64,000 bases of DNA from assembly GCA_900466745.1 (NCBI GenBank), contig UBNE01000007.1:114835-178834 (forward strand). The letters are read 5' to 3'. Source of the stretch: Hyphomicrobiales bacterium (GTDB taxonomy: Bacteria > Pseudomonadota > Alphaproteobacteria > Rhizobiales > Beijerinckiaceae). The notes under the pieces are model-generated. The model saw nothing but the letters and a program-made list of their open reading frames with translations. It was not told where the DNA came from and did not search any database. This document shows positions 1 to 7,501 of this stretch, one piece after another (the stretch's first letter is position 1; each line of letters starts with the position of its first letter). The position numbers were made by a program, and so were the translations under genes.

Positions 1-829
1 GCGGCAATTCGCGCCAATCCGCGCGGCCCTTCAGGCTCGCCGCGGGGGCTTCGGCGGCCTGCTTCAGTGCCGCCGGCGGGAATTCGTGCGGGATGCCATG
101 GGCGTGGATCGCGATCAGGCTGACGGCGCGCTCGGACTTGATCGAGCCGAGCTTTTCGCGCACCTGCGCCTCCGGCGGGCCGAAGCGGCTTTCGCGGCGC
201 AGGCTGACAGAGACCAAGTCGCCATCCTGGGCGTCGCCGGTGCGGCCTTTCGGGATGATCGCCTCGCGGCCCTGCGCCTTCTTGTCGATCGGCACCAGCC
301 GGCCGGAGCCGTCGGGCAGCGCCCGGAAGATGCCGAGGACGGCCGCCTTCGCCTTGCCCATCACCTTCAGCACGCGGCCGGAATAGGCGAAGCCGCCGAC
401 GCCACGCAGCCGCGTCAGCTTGAGCAGGGCCTGGTCCCCGACGCCGGGGGCGGGGCGGGCATCCTTCGGCCTGCGCCGACCTTCGCGCGGGGCCTCGATC
501 AGGATCCGCGGCGGCGCGCCGAGATCGTCCTCGTTCCATTCGAGCGGCTGGGCGACGAGGTCGCCGTCGCGGTCGCGCGCCTTGATCTCGCAGAGCAGCA
601 CCGGCGGCAGGGCGCCGCGCGGATGCACCGGGCGCTCCTTGCCGTCGCCGCCGATCTCGCCTTCCGCCGCCATCTCCTTGAGCAGGCGCTTCAGCCAGAT
701 CTTGCCGCCCTGATCGAGGCCGAAGGCGCGCGCGATCTCGCGCCGGCCGACCTCGCGGCCGGCGGCGCGCTCCTCCTCGATGAAGTCGAGGATCGCCTCG
801 CGGCTCGGTTCAGGCGCGGAAAGGGGCAT
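1..829 (-). CDS. rnr: Ribonuclease R, N-terminal part (runs off the window)
   Basis: Processive 3'-5' exoribonuclease that degrades structured RNA in the cytoplasm. About 276 residues are visible. They begin MPLSAPEPSREAILDFIEEE and form a winged-helix-like region (about residues 8-60, with RREIARAFGLDQGGKIWLKR), followed by the OB/cold-shock region containing GRVLKVMG and IAIHAHGIPHEFP, which is typical of alphaproteobacterial RNase R. The catalytic RNB domain would start just past the window edge, after GRADWRELP. The ATG at 829 was chosen because the family-like sequence starts there; no strong ribosome-binding site is visible. The usual neighbour topA is not found upstream; an orphan gene lies there instead, so the local order may have been broken. 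Confidence 0.85.
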   Translation of the reverse strand, partial: MPLSAPEPSREAILDFIEEERAAGREVGRREIARAFGLDQGGKIWLKRLLKEMAAEGEIGGDGKERPVHPRGALPPVLLCEIKARDRDGDLVAQPLEWNEDDLGAPPRILIEAPREGRRRPKDARPAPGVGDQALLKLTRLRGVGGFAYSGRVLKVMGKAKAAVLGIFRALPDGSGRLVPIDKKAQGREAIIPKGRTGDAQDGDLVSVSLRRESRFGPPEAQVREKLGSIKSERAVSLIAIHAHGIPHEFPPAALKQAAEAPAASLKGRADWRELP

Positions 830-1184
830 GGCCGACGGATGGGTTGGGCAAAGAAACGAAAGAGGTCACGCCGGTCTTTTGGCATGCCGGCACGCAAGCC
901 GCCAGCATAATGGAGCACCGAGCCCCGCCGATGCTATGGCCACTACCGTAACAACCGGGGCCCCGGCGGGAATAAAGAGGTCGGCTTCGCACCCCGATGG
1001 CTGATCCGAATGCAGGGCGATCAAGCAAGGCGATCACGAATAACGCCAGAGTGGTTTCTCAAGTAATCCCCGGGGCTTTTTGCTCTCGTATCGTCGAACG
1101 ACCTTTCCCGCCGAGGTTCGGACTCAACTCCTCCGCAATTGGCGGTGCCGGGCAATTTGAAACTCCCTCGCAAAGGAAAATGAA
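830..1184. other. Intergenic region without a supported gene
   Basis: These 355 bases separate the divergent rnr and the orphan gene at 1185. Both leader regions must lie here. Base composition falls from GC-rich to mixed towards the right. I see no convincing ORF, RNA gene or strong repeat. The AAAGGAAAA just before 1185 is the ribosome-binding site of the next gene. Confidence 0.5.
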
Positions 1185-1613
1185 ATGCAGGTGGAGCACT
1201 ATATTGGTGGAGCCGAGCGTGTTTCGACGATCCAGGTGAATAGCGGGCTTCAGAACGTCGTTCTGTCCGTCAAGGTACCAAATTTGACGCCGGCTGATGT
1301 GGTTTCGATTCAGGCACAGGCTGAGATTACGAATAATCTCAGTTTCAATGTAGGTGTCGGTCGGATGATTTTGCGTTCGCCCATCGGACCGGACAACGTC
1401 GGAAGTGGAACTTATGTTCTACCAGCAGCGATGGACAACGTTGATCCCTACTATCTTCACCACAAGGTGTTGAACTTGGCAACCTCGGACAGCGGTGTCA
1501 CAGGCGATGCCTATTATAATCTCATCGTATATGCAGTTTCCTCGGCAGGAAGCGGCCTGATACAGGTTGAGTCAGGTTACGGCACCATTCGGGCGATCGT
1601 CATGCGATCTTAA
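1185..1613 (+). CDS. Orphan beta-rich protein of unknown function, low GC
   Basis: I do not recognise this 142-residue protein. It starts MQVEHYIGGAERVSTIQVNS, has no signal peptide or membrane helix, and is rich in V, S, G, N and Y with alternating hydrophobic residues (for example YNLIVYAVSS near residues 111-120). This suggests a single beta-sandwich or jelly-roll domain. That fold guess is inference, and a structural role such as a phage-like fibre is only one possibility. The ATG has a good AGGA seven bases upstream (1174-1177). Counting bases 1261-1380 gives 57 G+C of 120 (48%), against 44 of 60 (73%) at 2221-2280, so the gene was probably acquired by transfer. It ends in a GATCTTAAGATC palindrome and converges with a small minus-strand unit. 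Confidence 0.7.
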   Translation: MQVEHYIGGAERVSTIQVNSGLQNVVLSVKVPNLTPADVVSIQAQAEITNNLSFNVGVGRMILRSPIGPDNVGSGTYVLPAAMDNVDPYYLHHKVLNLATSDSGVTGDAYYNLIVYAVSSAGSGLIQVESGYGTIRAIVMRS

Positions 1614-1656
1614 GATCGGAGCTGACCAAACGAGACTAACATCGCCGACGACGAAG

Positions 1657-1682
1657 AAGGGCCGCCCTTGCGGACAGCCCTT
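1657..1682 (-). terminator. GCAA-tetraloop hairpin ending the small minus-strand unit
   Basis: Read on the minus strand, AAGGGCTGTCC, loop GCAA, then GGGCGGCCCTT form an 11-base-pair stem that uses two G-U pairs. On the plus strand the same positions become C-A mismatches, so the stem favours a minus-strand RNA. The following sequence CTTCGTCGTC is only a weak U tract. The hairpin lies 48 bases after the stop of the 25-codon ORF. Confidence 0.5.
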
Positions 1683-1730
1683 CCATTGTCGAACCGCGAC
1701 CCGGCGAGCCGGATCAAAGGTGCGAAAAAC

Positions 1731-1808
1731 TTACGCGGAACAGAAACCCCAGCAAGAAGAGGTCCAGGTCCGGCCGCCTTGCACCAGCGGTTGATGACAA
1801 TGAGACAC
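1731..1808 (-). CDS. 25-residue Cys/Trp/His peptide behind an ideal Shine-Dalgarno
   Basis: A very short ORF with a GTG start and TAA stop. The peptide starts MSHCHQPLVQGG and ends TSSCWGFCSA, with three Cys, two Trp and two His in 25 residues. Six bases upstream of the GTG is AAGGAGGT, inside a 15-base stretch complementary to the 3' end of 16S rRNA. A stable hairpin follows the stop. No other ORF shares this transcript, so it looks like a stand-alone microprotein, a modified-peptide (RiPP-like) precursor, or a leader peptide whose regulated gene has been lost. The Gly-Gly before a Cys/Trp-rich tail resembles leader-core boundaries, but no modification enzyme is nearby. Function unknown; expression is inferred from the ribosome-binding site and hairpin. 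Confidence 0.5.
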   Translation of the reverse strand: MSHCHQPLVQGGRTWTSSCWGFCSA

Positions 1809-1809
1809 T

Positions 1810-1824
1810 GGATCACCTCCTTTC
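1810..1824 (-). promoter_or_regulatory. Near-complete anti-16S Shine-Dalgarno sequence
   Basis: The minus strand reads GAAAGGAGGTGATCC, complementary over 15 bases to the 16S rRNA 3' tail GGATCACCTCCTTTC. It fixes the GTG at 1808 as the start of the 25-codon ORF. Such long pairing is rare for ordinary genes and suggests very strong translation or ribosome capture. Confidence 0.6.
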
Positions 1825-1918
1825 AGTTGTTGCCGACAAGAGGGAGGCTAAGGCGATTCTCTCCCGCTCGTAAATGGCAAAAATAGACTTCTCCGGCGAG
1901 CGGCCCGGAGCTTGCGTT

Positions 1919-1998
1919 TCAGCCGTGGAGCTTCAGGCCCTTGATGATCTTGTCGATGTCCTTGCGCGCGCCATGGAACCCGAGCCCGACGAGGTCTC
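1919..1998 (-). pseudogene. Possible 3' remnant of an unknown gene
   Basis: The minus strand reads a plausible protein tail, LVGLGFHGARKDIDKIIKG then LKLHG and a TGA stop at 1919-1921. It looks like a natural amphipathic C-terminal helix, but I cannot name the family. Sense breaks down above about 1998, exactly where a plus-strand AraC remnant begins. The parent genes would therefore have been divergent, with both 5' halves deleted. Confidence 0.3.
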
Positions 1999-2124
1999 GC
2001 GGAGGTCGCGGCCGCCTGCGGCTTCGCCGATCAGAGCCATCTGACACGCCAGTTTCACCGGGCCTATGGCGTCACGCCGGGCCGCTGGCGGGCCTTGCAG
2101 AATCGCCCGGGCGCCATGCGCTGA
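1996..2124 (+). pseudogene. C-terminal remnant of an AraC-family regulator
   Basis: Forward translation from about 1996 gives LAEVAAACGFADQSHL, TRQFHRAYGVTPGRWRALQ and a tail ending at TGA 2122-2124. This is the second helix-turn-helix and closing signature of AraC/XylS activators. A full AraC protein has about 250-300 residues; about 40 remain, with no start codon and no sensor domain. The remnant abuts the minus-strand tail at 1919-1998, as expected after one deletion between a divergent regulator and its target. It lies 81 bases before gnd. Confidence 0.7.
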
Positions 2125-2205
2125 GCCTCCTCGTGCTTGCTCCGCCGGCTGCCGCCATGCTTCAAGCAGGCGATGGAGCCGGCTCGACGGCAGGAGTGAC
2201 GTGAC

Positions 2206-3192
2206 ATGCAGCTCGGAGTGATCGGCCTCGGCCGGATGGGGGGCAACATCGCGCGCCGGCTGATGCGCGCCGGCCATGAATGCGTGGTCTACGACCGCGA
2301 TCCGAAGCCCGGACAGGCGCTCGCGGCCGACGGCGCGATCGTGGCCTCCGGCCTCAAGGACATGGTCGCCAGGCTGAAGGCGCCGCGGGCGATCTGGGTG
2401 ATGCTGCCGGCCGGCACGATCACCGAGGCGACGCTCGCCGAGCTTGCCGGCCTCGTCGGCGCGGGCGACGTGCTGATCGACGGCGGCAACGCCTTCTGGA
2501 AGGACGATGTCCGCCGCGGCAGGGAGCTGGCGGCCAAGGGCATCCACTACATGGATATCGGCACCTCGGGCGGCGTCCACGGGCTCGAGCGCGGCTATTG
2601 CCTGATGATCGGCGGCGCCAAGGAGGCCTTCGACCGACTCGAGCCGATCTTCAGGGTGCTGGCGCCGGGCAAGGGCGAGGTCGAGCCGACGAAGCACCGC
2701 GAGGGCCGCAACCCGACCAGCGAGCAGGGCTATCTGCATTGCGGGCCGGTCGGCTCCGGCCATTTCGTCAAGATGGTCCATAACGGCATCGAATACGGCA
2801 TGATGCAGGCCTTCGCCGAGGGCTTCGACCTGCTGCGCAACGCCTCCGCCAAGGAAGGCCTGCCGGCCGATTACGGCTTCGATTTCGACGTCGCCGAGAT
2901 CGCCGAGGTCTGGCGCCGGGGCTCGGTCGTCACCTCCTGGCTGCTCGACCTGACGGCCGAGGCGCTGGCGGCCGACGAGGAGCTCTCGGCCTATGCCGGC
3001 AACGTCTCGGATTCGGGCGAGGGCCGCTGGACGGTCGACGCCGCCGTCGAGACGGCGACCCCGGCCGAGGTGCTGACCTCGGCGCTGTTCGCGCGCTTCC
3101 GCTCGCGGGTCGGGCATACCTTCGGCGAGAAGATTCTTTCCGCCATGCGCGCCGGCTTCGGCGGCCATGTCGAGCCGAAAAAGCAGGGCTGA
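2206..3192 (+). CDS. gnd: 6-phosphogluconate dehydrogenase, short (YqeC/GndA-like) class
   Basis: Oxidatively decarboxylates 6-phosphogluconate to ribulose 5-phosphate. The 328-residue protein is much shorter than the roughly 470-residue dimeric class and fits the short, often NAD-preferring class. The Rossmann motif [14 protein letters not shown] lies at residues 7-20, an acidic YDRDP ends the second strand, and [16 protein letters not shown] contains the catalytic Lys (about residue 189) and Asn. The C-terminus [22 protein letters not shown] is typical. AGGAG sits nine bases before the ATG. The gluconokinase gene follows after a palindromic repeat; together they would feed gluconate into the pentose phosphate route. 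Confidence 0.92.
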   Translation: MQLGVIGLGRMGGNIARRLMRAGHECVVYDRDPKPGQALAADGAIVASGLKDMVARLKAPRAIWVMLPAGTITEATLAELAGLVGAGDVLIDGGNAFWKDDVRRGRELAAKGIHYMDIGTSGGVHGLERGYCLMIGGAKEAFDRLEPIFRVLAPGKGEVEPTKHREGRNPTSEQGYLHCGPVGSGHFVKMVHNGIEYGMMQAFAEGFDLLRNASAKEGLPADYGFDFDVAEIAEVWRRGSVVTSWLLDLTAEALAADEELSAYAGNVSDSGEGRWTVDAAVETATPAEVLTSALFARFRSRVGHTFGEKILSAMRAGFGGHVEPKKQG

Positions 3193-3227
3193 ACCGGCCC
3201 GCCTGTTCTGCCGATCCTCCAACCGCG

Positions 3228-3265
3228 GTCATCCCGGCTCTGCGCTTCGCTCCGGCCGGGATGAC
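3228..3265. repeat. Intergenic palindrome, GTCATCCCGG family, short copy
   Basis: GTCATCCCGG and CCGGGATGAC form inverted arms around TCTGCGCTTCGCTCCGG. The same arms flank longer elements at 3846-3960 and, in variant form, at 9756-9892. It lies between gnd and gntK, and its right arm contains a misleading ATG at 3261. Confidence 0.75.
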
Positions 3266-3296
3266 CCGTTCTATCCGAGACAGGAAAGACAAATTC

Positions 3297-3824
3297 GTGG
3301 GGAATGCATCTGAGAGGCGTGGAAAGCCCGCCGTCATCGTCATCATGGGCGTGGCCAGCTCGGGCAAGACCTCGCTGGGCGAGCGGCTGGCGGAGCGCCT
3401 CGGCTGGCCGTTCCGGGACGCCGATTCCTTCCACCCGCCGGAGAACGTCGCCAAGATGGCCGGCGGCACGCCGCTGACCGACGAGGATCGCAGGCCCTGG
3501 CTCGCCGCCATCGCCGCCTGGATCGACGGGCTGCGGGGCAAGGGCGCGCATGGCATCGTCACCTGCTCGGCGCTGAAGAAGGCCTATCGCGACGTCATCG
3601 TCGGCGACCGGCCGGATGTGGCGCTGGTCTATCTCAGGGGCTCGCGCGAGCTGATCGGCCGGCGGATGGCGGCGCGCCAGCATCATTTCATGCCGCCGGC
3701 CCTGCTCGACAGTCAGTTCGCCACGCTGGAGGAGCCGGGTGCGGACGAGCGGCCGCTCGTCGTCTCGGTCGAGGACAGCAAGGACGCGATCGTGCAGGAT
3801 GTGGTCGAGCGGCTGGGATTGTGA
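3297..3824 (+). CDS. gntK: Gluconokinase
   Basis: Phosphorylates D-gluconate to 6-phosphogluconate with ATP. The P-loop GVASSGKTS is near the N-terminus. DADSFHPPENVAKMAGGTPL and DRRPWLAAI follow, and CSALKKAYRD and LRGSRELIGRRMAARQHHFMP are the family signatures. I place the start at GTG 3297, giving 175 residues, because AGGAAAG lies eight bases upstream. The in-frame ATG at 3261 is part of a repeat arm and would add 12 unconserved residues. The gene acts directly before gnd in the pathway. A long convergent-type repeat follows. Confidence 0.9.
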   Translation: MGNASERRGKPAVIVIMGVASSGKTSLGERLAERLGWPFRDADSFHPPENVAKMAGGTPLTDEDRRPWLAAIAAWIDGLRGKGAHGIVTCSALKKAYRDVIVGDRPDVALVYLRGSRELIGRRMAARQHHFMPPALLDSQFATLEEPGADERPLVVSVEDSKDAIVQDVVERLGL

Positions 3825-3845
3825 GGGGCCTTCACGGACTCGATG

Positions 3846-3960
3846 GGTCATCCCGGGCGCAGCGAAGCGTAGACCCGGGATCCATGCCTGAGCGTTTCCT
3901 ATAAAAGCTCAGGCATGGATCCCGGATCAGCGCGGCTAAAGCCGCTTGTCCGGGATGACC
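3846..3960. repeat. Long intergenic palindrome with 19-bp inner stem
   Basis: The outer arms GGTCATCCCGGG and TCCGGGATGACC enclose an inner stem (3875-3893 paired with 3907-3925, 19 base pairs, loop TTTCCTATAAAA-like) and a second small stem (CGCGGCTAAAGCCGC). It separates the convergent gntK and the multicopper-oxidase-like gene and may terminate both. It belongs to the same family as 3228-3265 and 9756-9892. Confidence 0.85.
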
Positions 3961-3985
3961 GCGTTTTTGGCCGGTCCCTGCCTAC

Positions 3986-5440
3986 TCACACCACCTCGAA
4001 CCAGCTCCACAGCCCGAGGTCGAAGCGCTCCAGCACGGTCGAGGAGATCAGCCAGCGGCCAGGGTTGTCGGCGATGAAGGCGATATGCCGCTTCTTGCCC
4101 TCCGGGACCTGCACCGTGTCGAGGAAATAGTTCTCCCAGCCGTCGTCGAGCGGGTGCAGCAGCCGGAAGGCGTGGCCATGCACATGCAGCGGCTGGATGA
4201 AGGCGGTGCGGTTGTCGATCGCCATCACGATCGGCGTGCCGCGCCTGACGCTGAACAGCGGCTTGCCGTCCCCGGCTCCGGTGCCGCCATTGACCAGCCA
4301 GGGCCGGGCGAGGTCGAGGCCGGCATAGTCGAGCGTCCGCTCCGGCGTCAGCCGGGCGCCGCCTTCGATCACGATCTCGGGCCGCAGCGCGTCCTGCATC
4401 CTGACCGCGGCGGGCAGGGCAGGGTTGAGCCCGAGCGCCGGCGCGGCGGCCTGCGGCACCCTCGCCGCGCCCTCGGTGACGATCCGCACCAGCGGCAGGC
4501 CCGGCCCGATCAGGGCGGTGACGTTGACGGAGACGCCGGCCTCGATCGGCAGGTCGAGCATGACGTCGTAGCGGTTGCCCGGCGCGAAGGGGAGCTGCGC
4601 GTGCACGGGCTCGAAGGTCTCGGTCGGCTGCCCGTCGACGGCGACCACGGCGGCCTTGGCGCCATCGAAGCGCAGCCGCATGATCCGGGCGTTGCAGCCA
4701 TTGGCGAGCCGGAGCCGCACGCGCGAGCCCGGCCGCAGCCTGACCGGCTGGGGCGGCGGCTTGCCGTTGACGGTGAGCCAACTTCCGAGGCGCCCGGCGG
4801 CGGCCGAACCCGTGCCACGCGGATCGAAGGGCTGGATCGCCTGGTCGTCGCCGATCAGCCAGTCGGTCACCAGCACCGGCAGGTCGAGATCGACGGCCGG
4901 CGGCGCGCGCTCCTCGACGACCAGAAGCCCGCTCAGGCCTCGGCCGGCCGGTTCGGAGGAGCCGCCGACGACGAGGGGACGGTAGAGGATGGTGCCCGAA
5001 TCCGGAGGCGTCAGCCGGTATTCGCAGCTCCCGCCCGGCGTGACCGGAGGCTGGCTGAAGCCGCCGACGCCGTCCTGCGACGCCTCGCCGCGCAGCCCCT
5101 GCCAATGCAGTGCAAGCGGTGCCGTCGTCCTGTTCTCCAGCTTCAGCCTCAGCGTCTCGCCCTGTCTGATTCGCAAGATCGGGCCCGGCGTCGCGCCGTC
5201 GAAGGCCCAGATCTCGCTCTCGGGCGCCGGCGCCGGCCGCAGGCGCGCCTTGGCCGGGCCGGCGATCAGCGTTCGCGCGGGAGGCTCCTGCGGCTGCTGC
5301 GGGACCTCGGCCGGCTTGCGTCCTTCGGCATGGGCGGGCGGAGCTGCGAGCAGAGCGGAGGCAGCCAGGGGGGCGCTGCCCAGGCCGGCCAGCAACTGGC
5401 GGCGGGTTGCGCTGGGGCGGTCGGGCGGCGGGCGCGTCAT
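3986..5440 (-). CDS. Exported multicopper-oxidase-fold protein lacking copper ligands
   Basis: A 484-residue cupredoxin-fold protein with a twin-arginine-type signal (TRRQLLAGL then an Ala-rich stretch to APPAHA, about residue 38), so it should act in the periplasm. The three-domain order of laccase/CueO/FtsP proteins is clear. However, the usual HWHG is HWQG (residues 112-115), the usual YHxH is YRPL (153-156), and the closing HCHxxxH is replaced by ISSTVLERFDLG. Only HVHGH near residue 416 survives. It is therefore probably not a copper oxidase and may be a structural protein in the manner of FtsP/SufI. The ATG at 5440 was chosen over an in-frame ATG at 5536 because the Tat signal then sits at the N-terminus. 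Confidence 0.8.
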   Translation of the reverse strand: MTRPPPDRPSATRRQLLAGLGSAPLAASALLAAPPAHAEGRKPAEVPQQPQEPPARTLIAGPAKARLRPAPAPESEIWAFDGATPGPILRIRQGETLRLKLENRTTAPLALHWQGLRGEASQDGVGGFSQPPVTPGGSCEYRLTPPDSGTILYRPLVVGGSSEPAGRGLSGLLVVEERAPPAVDLDLPVLVTDWLIGDDQAIQPFDPRGTGSAAAGRLGSWLTVNGKPPPQPVRLRPGSRVRLRLANGCNARIMRLRFDGAKAAVVAVDGQPTETFEPVHAQLPFAPGNRYDVMLDLPIEAGVSVNVTALIGPGLPLVRIVTEGAARVPQAAAPALGLNPALPAAVRMQDALRPEIVIEGGARLTPERTLDYAGLDLARPWLVNGGTGAGDGKPLFSVRRGTPIVMAIDNRTAFIQPLHVHGHAFRLLHPLDDGWENYFLDTVQVPEGKKRHIAFIADNPGRWLISSTVLERFDLGLWSWFEVV

Positions 5441-5628
5441 CCCCTCCGCATAATCCGGCGCGCCGGCGCTGGCGAGAGGGCGGGGCCGGGCCGATGGCGA
5501 AAAGCGCGTTGCTGCGCCACTTTGCAGAACCGTCATTTTTTTGCTGCAACCGCCGGCTGAAATGCGTATAGCCCTGCGGCTTGACGATGGCCGCGCTGCG
5601 TTTGCTCGCGCGCAGCGCTATCGGGCCG

Positions 5629-5713
5629 GCGGGCGTGGCGGAACTGGTAGACGCACTGGATTTAGGTTCCAGCGGCGAAAGTCGTGGGGGTTCGAGTCCC
5701 TCCGCCCGCACCA
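5629..5713 (+). tRNA. tRNA-Leu (UAG)
   Basis: GCGGGCG at 5629-5635 pairs with CGCCCGC at 5703-5709, followed by discriminator A and an encoded CCA. The anticodon arm CTGGA-TTTAGGT-TCCAG gives anticodon TAG. A long variable arm and the GGTTCGAGTCC T-arm are present, as in type II leucine tRNA. Confidence 0.95.
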
Positions 5714-5775
5714 AAGGCCTCGGGTCGTAGCGCACCCGTCAGGGGGCGGAGGCGACGGTCGGTGTGTTTGTTGAC

Positions 5776-5820
5776 GCATCGGATCTTCCGAGAAGTGGAA
5801 TCCGCTTTTCGGTCCGATGC
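5776..5820. repeat. Intergenic repeat, AAGTGGAATCCGCTTTTCGG family
   Basis: Arms GCATCGGA (5776-5783) and TCCGATGC (5813-5820) enclose GAAGTGGAATCCGCTTTTCGG. A second copy in the other orientation context lies at 58371-58401 (AAAAGCGGTTTCCACTTTTC then GGGCCGATGCT). Similar short palindromes are common in Rhizobiales genomes. It lies in the leader of tig. Confidence 0.65.
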
Positions 5821-5908
5821 AGAAGAGTTTTTCGCGAGCGCGGCGGCGGTCCGAACCGGCGTCGCGCTTTGGACATTGATGAAGTAACGAGCTGTTGGCG
5901 GTACAAAA

Positions 5909-7339
5909 ATGAACGTGACCGAAACCCTGTCCCAGGGCCTCAAGCGCGAATTCCAGGTGGTGCTGAACGCCGCCGACCTGAAGACCAGGCTCGACGATAG
6001 CCTGCAGGACCTCCAGGGCAAGGCCCGCATCAACGGCTTCCGTCCGGGCAAGGTGCCGGTCGCGCATCTGCGTCGCCTCTACGGCCGCTCCGTCATGTCC
6101 GACGTGCTGCAGAACGCCGTCAACGAGGCGAACCAGAAGATCGTCGCCGACAACAACCTGAAGCTCGCCTTCGAGCCGCAGATCCGCTTCCCGGAGAACA
6201 AGGAGGAGATCGAGGCCGCGATGGAGGCCAAGGGCGATCTCGCCTTCACCGTCGCGCTCGAGGTGCTGCCGAAGATCGAGCTCGCCGACCTCTCGGACGT
6301 CTCGCTCGTCAAGCCGGTCGCCGAGGTTCCGGATGCCGATGTCGACGCCGCGCTGGAGCGCATGGCCGCCGGCAACCGCAGCTATTCGCCGAAGGGCGAG
6401 AAGGCCAAGGCCGAGACCGGCGACCGCCTGATCATCTCCTATGTCGGCACCATCGACGGCAAGGCCTTCGAGGGCGGCACCGGCGAGGGCATCCCGCTCG
6501 ACCTCGGCTCCGGCCAGTTCATCCCCGGCTTCGAGGAGCAGCTCGAGGGCGTGAAGCAGGGCGAGAGCCGCACGGTGAAGGTCTCCTTCCCGGAGAATTA
6601 CGGCGCGGCCCATCTCGCCGGCCAGCCGGCCGAGTTCGCCGTCACCGTCACCGAGGTGCAGAAGCCCGAGGCCGCCAAGATCGACGACGAGCTCGCCAAG
6701 GCTTTCGGCATCGAGTCGCTCGACGCCCTGAAGACCGCCGTGCGCGAGCAGATCGGCCGTGATTTCGCCGCCCAGTCGCGCCGCAAGCTCAAGAAGAGCC
6801 TGCTCGACGCGCTCGACGGCAAATACGGCTTCGAGCTGCCCCCGACCCTGGTCGAGCAGGAGTTCGCCGCGGTCTGGAGCCAGGTCGAGGCCGACATGAA
6901 GAGCGCCGGCAAGAGCTTCGCCGACGAGGACACCACCGAGGACGCCGCCCGCGCCGACTACCGCAAGATCGCCGAGCGCCGCGTGCGGCTGGGCCTCGTG
7001 CTGGCCGAGATCGGCGAGCAGGCCAAGGTGCAGATCGCCGACGACGAAGTGACGCAGGCCCTGATCGAGCGCGCCCGCCAGTTCCCCGGCCAGGAGAAGC
7101 AGGTCTGGGAGTTCTACCGCAAGAACCCGCAGGCGCTCGCCGAGATCCGCGCCCCGATCTTCGAGGAGAAGGTGGTCGACCATCTGCTCGGCCAGGTGAA
7201 GGTCGCCGACGAGACCGTCTCGCGCGAGGCGCTCTTCGCCGATGACGAGGCCGAGGAGGCCGCCGAGGCCAAGCCGAAGAAGGCCGCCGCGAAGAAGACC
7301 AAGAAGGCCGAGGCCAAGGCCGACGACGCCTCGGCCTGA
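5909..7339 (+). CDS. tig: Trigger factor
   Basis: Ribosome-associated chaperone and peptidyl-prolyl isomerase for nascent chains. The 476-residue protein has the ribosome-binding domain with the [18 protein letters not shown] signature (about residues 44-60), the FKBP domain (about 165-250, [14 protein letters not shown] and [14 protein letters not shown]) and the helical C-terminal arms. It ends in a Lys/Ala/Glu-rich tail, a common alphaproteobacterial extension. Sequence and length are normal. It heads the tig-clpP-clpX-lon block, each gene with its own intergenic gap. The ATG at 5909 has only a poor ribosome-binding site, but the family N-terminus ([15 protein letters not shown]) fits. Confidence 0.96.
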   Translation: MNVTETLSQGLKREFQVVLNAADLKTRLDDSLQDLQGKARINGFRPGKVPVAHLRRLYGRSVMSDVLQNAVNEANQKIVADNNLKLAFEPQIRFPENKEEIEAAMEAKGDLAFTVALEVLPKIELADLSDVSLVKPVAEVPDADVDAALERMAAGNRSYSPKGEKAKAETGDRLIISYVGTIDGKAFEGGTGEGIPLDLGSGQFIPGFEEQLEGVKQGESRTVKVSFPENYGAAHLAGQPAEFAVTVTEVQKPEAAKIDDELAKAFGIESLDALKTAVREQIGRDFAAQSRRKLKKSLLDALDGKYGFELPPTLVEQEFAAVWSQVEADMKSAGKSFADEDTTEDAARADYRKIAERRVRLGLVLAEIGEQAKVQIADDEVTQALIERARQFPGQEKQVWEFYRKNPQALAEIRAPIFEEKVVDHLLGQVKVADETVSREALFADDEAEEAAEAKPKKAAAKKTKKAEAKADDASA

Positions 7340-7368
7340 GGCCGCCGGCAAGCCCTGTGCAGGCATTC

Positions 7369-7406
7369 GCGCCGCCGGCCTCCGCGACCGGCGGCGCTTC
7401 CCTTTT
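7369..7406 (+). terminator. Rho-independent terminator after tig
   Basis: GCGCCGCCGG (7369-7378) pairs with CCGGCGGCGC (7388-7397), followed by TTCCCTTTT. It lies 30 bases after the tig stop and ahead of clpP. Confidence 0.65.
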
Positions 7407-7501
7407 CAGCCGGCGCCGCCGTGCTTATGTGGTTGTCTTCCTGGACAACGCTGATTCGACACATCGCCGGAATTCGGCGCTCTCACCCGAGGATTGACCC
7501 C

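Noticed and set aside
1610..1816. 68-codon minus-strand ORF starting at GTG 1816
   Set aside because: Its start codon lies inside the Shine-Dalgarno itself, so the well-spaced GTG at 1808 in another frame is preferred.
1810..1824. Sequence identical to the 3' tail of 16S rRNA on the plus strand
   Set aside because: Only 15 bases match and no other rRNA sequence is near. On the minus strand it is a correctly spaced Shine-Dalgarno for a short ORF, which explains it better than an rRNA fragment.
3261..3296. ATG 3261 as the gntK start
   Set aside because: It is part of the repeat arm CCGGGATGAC, and the added residues are not conserved; GTG 3297 has a good ribosome-binding site.
3846..3960. CRISPR-like or phage attachment repeat
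   Set aside because: The unit is one nested palindrome without regularly spaced direct repeats or spacers, and no cas or integrase gene is present.
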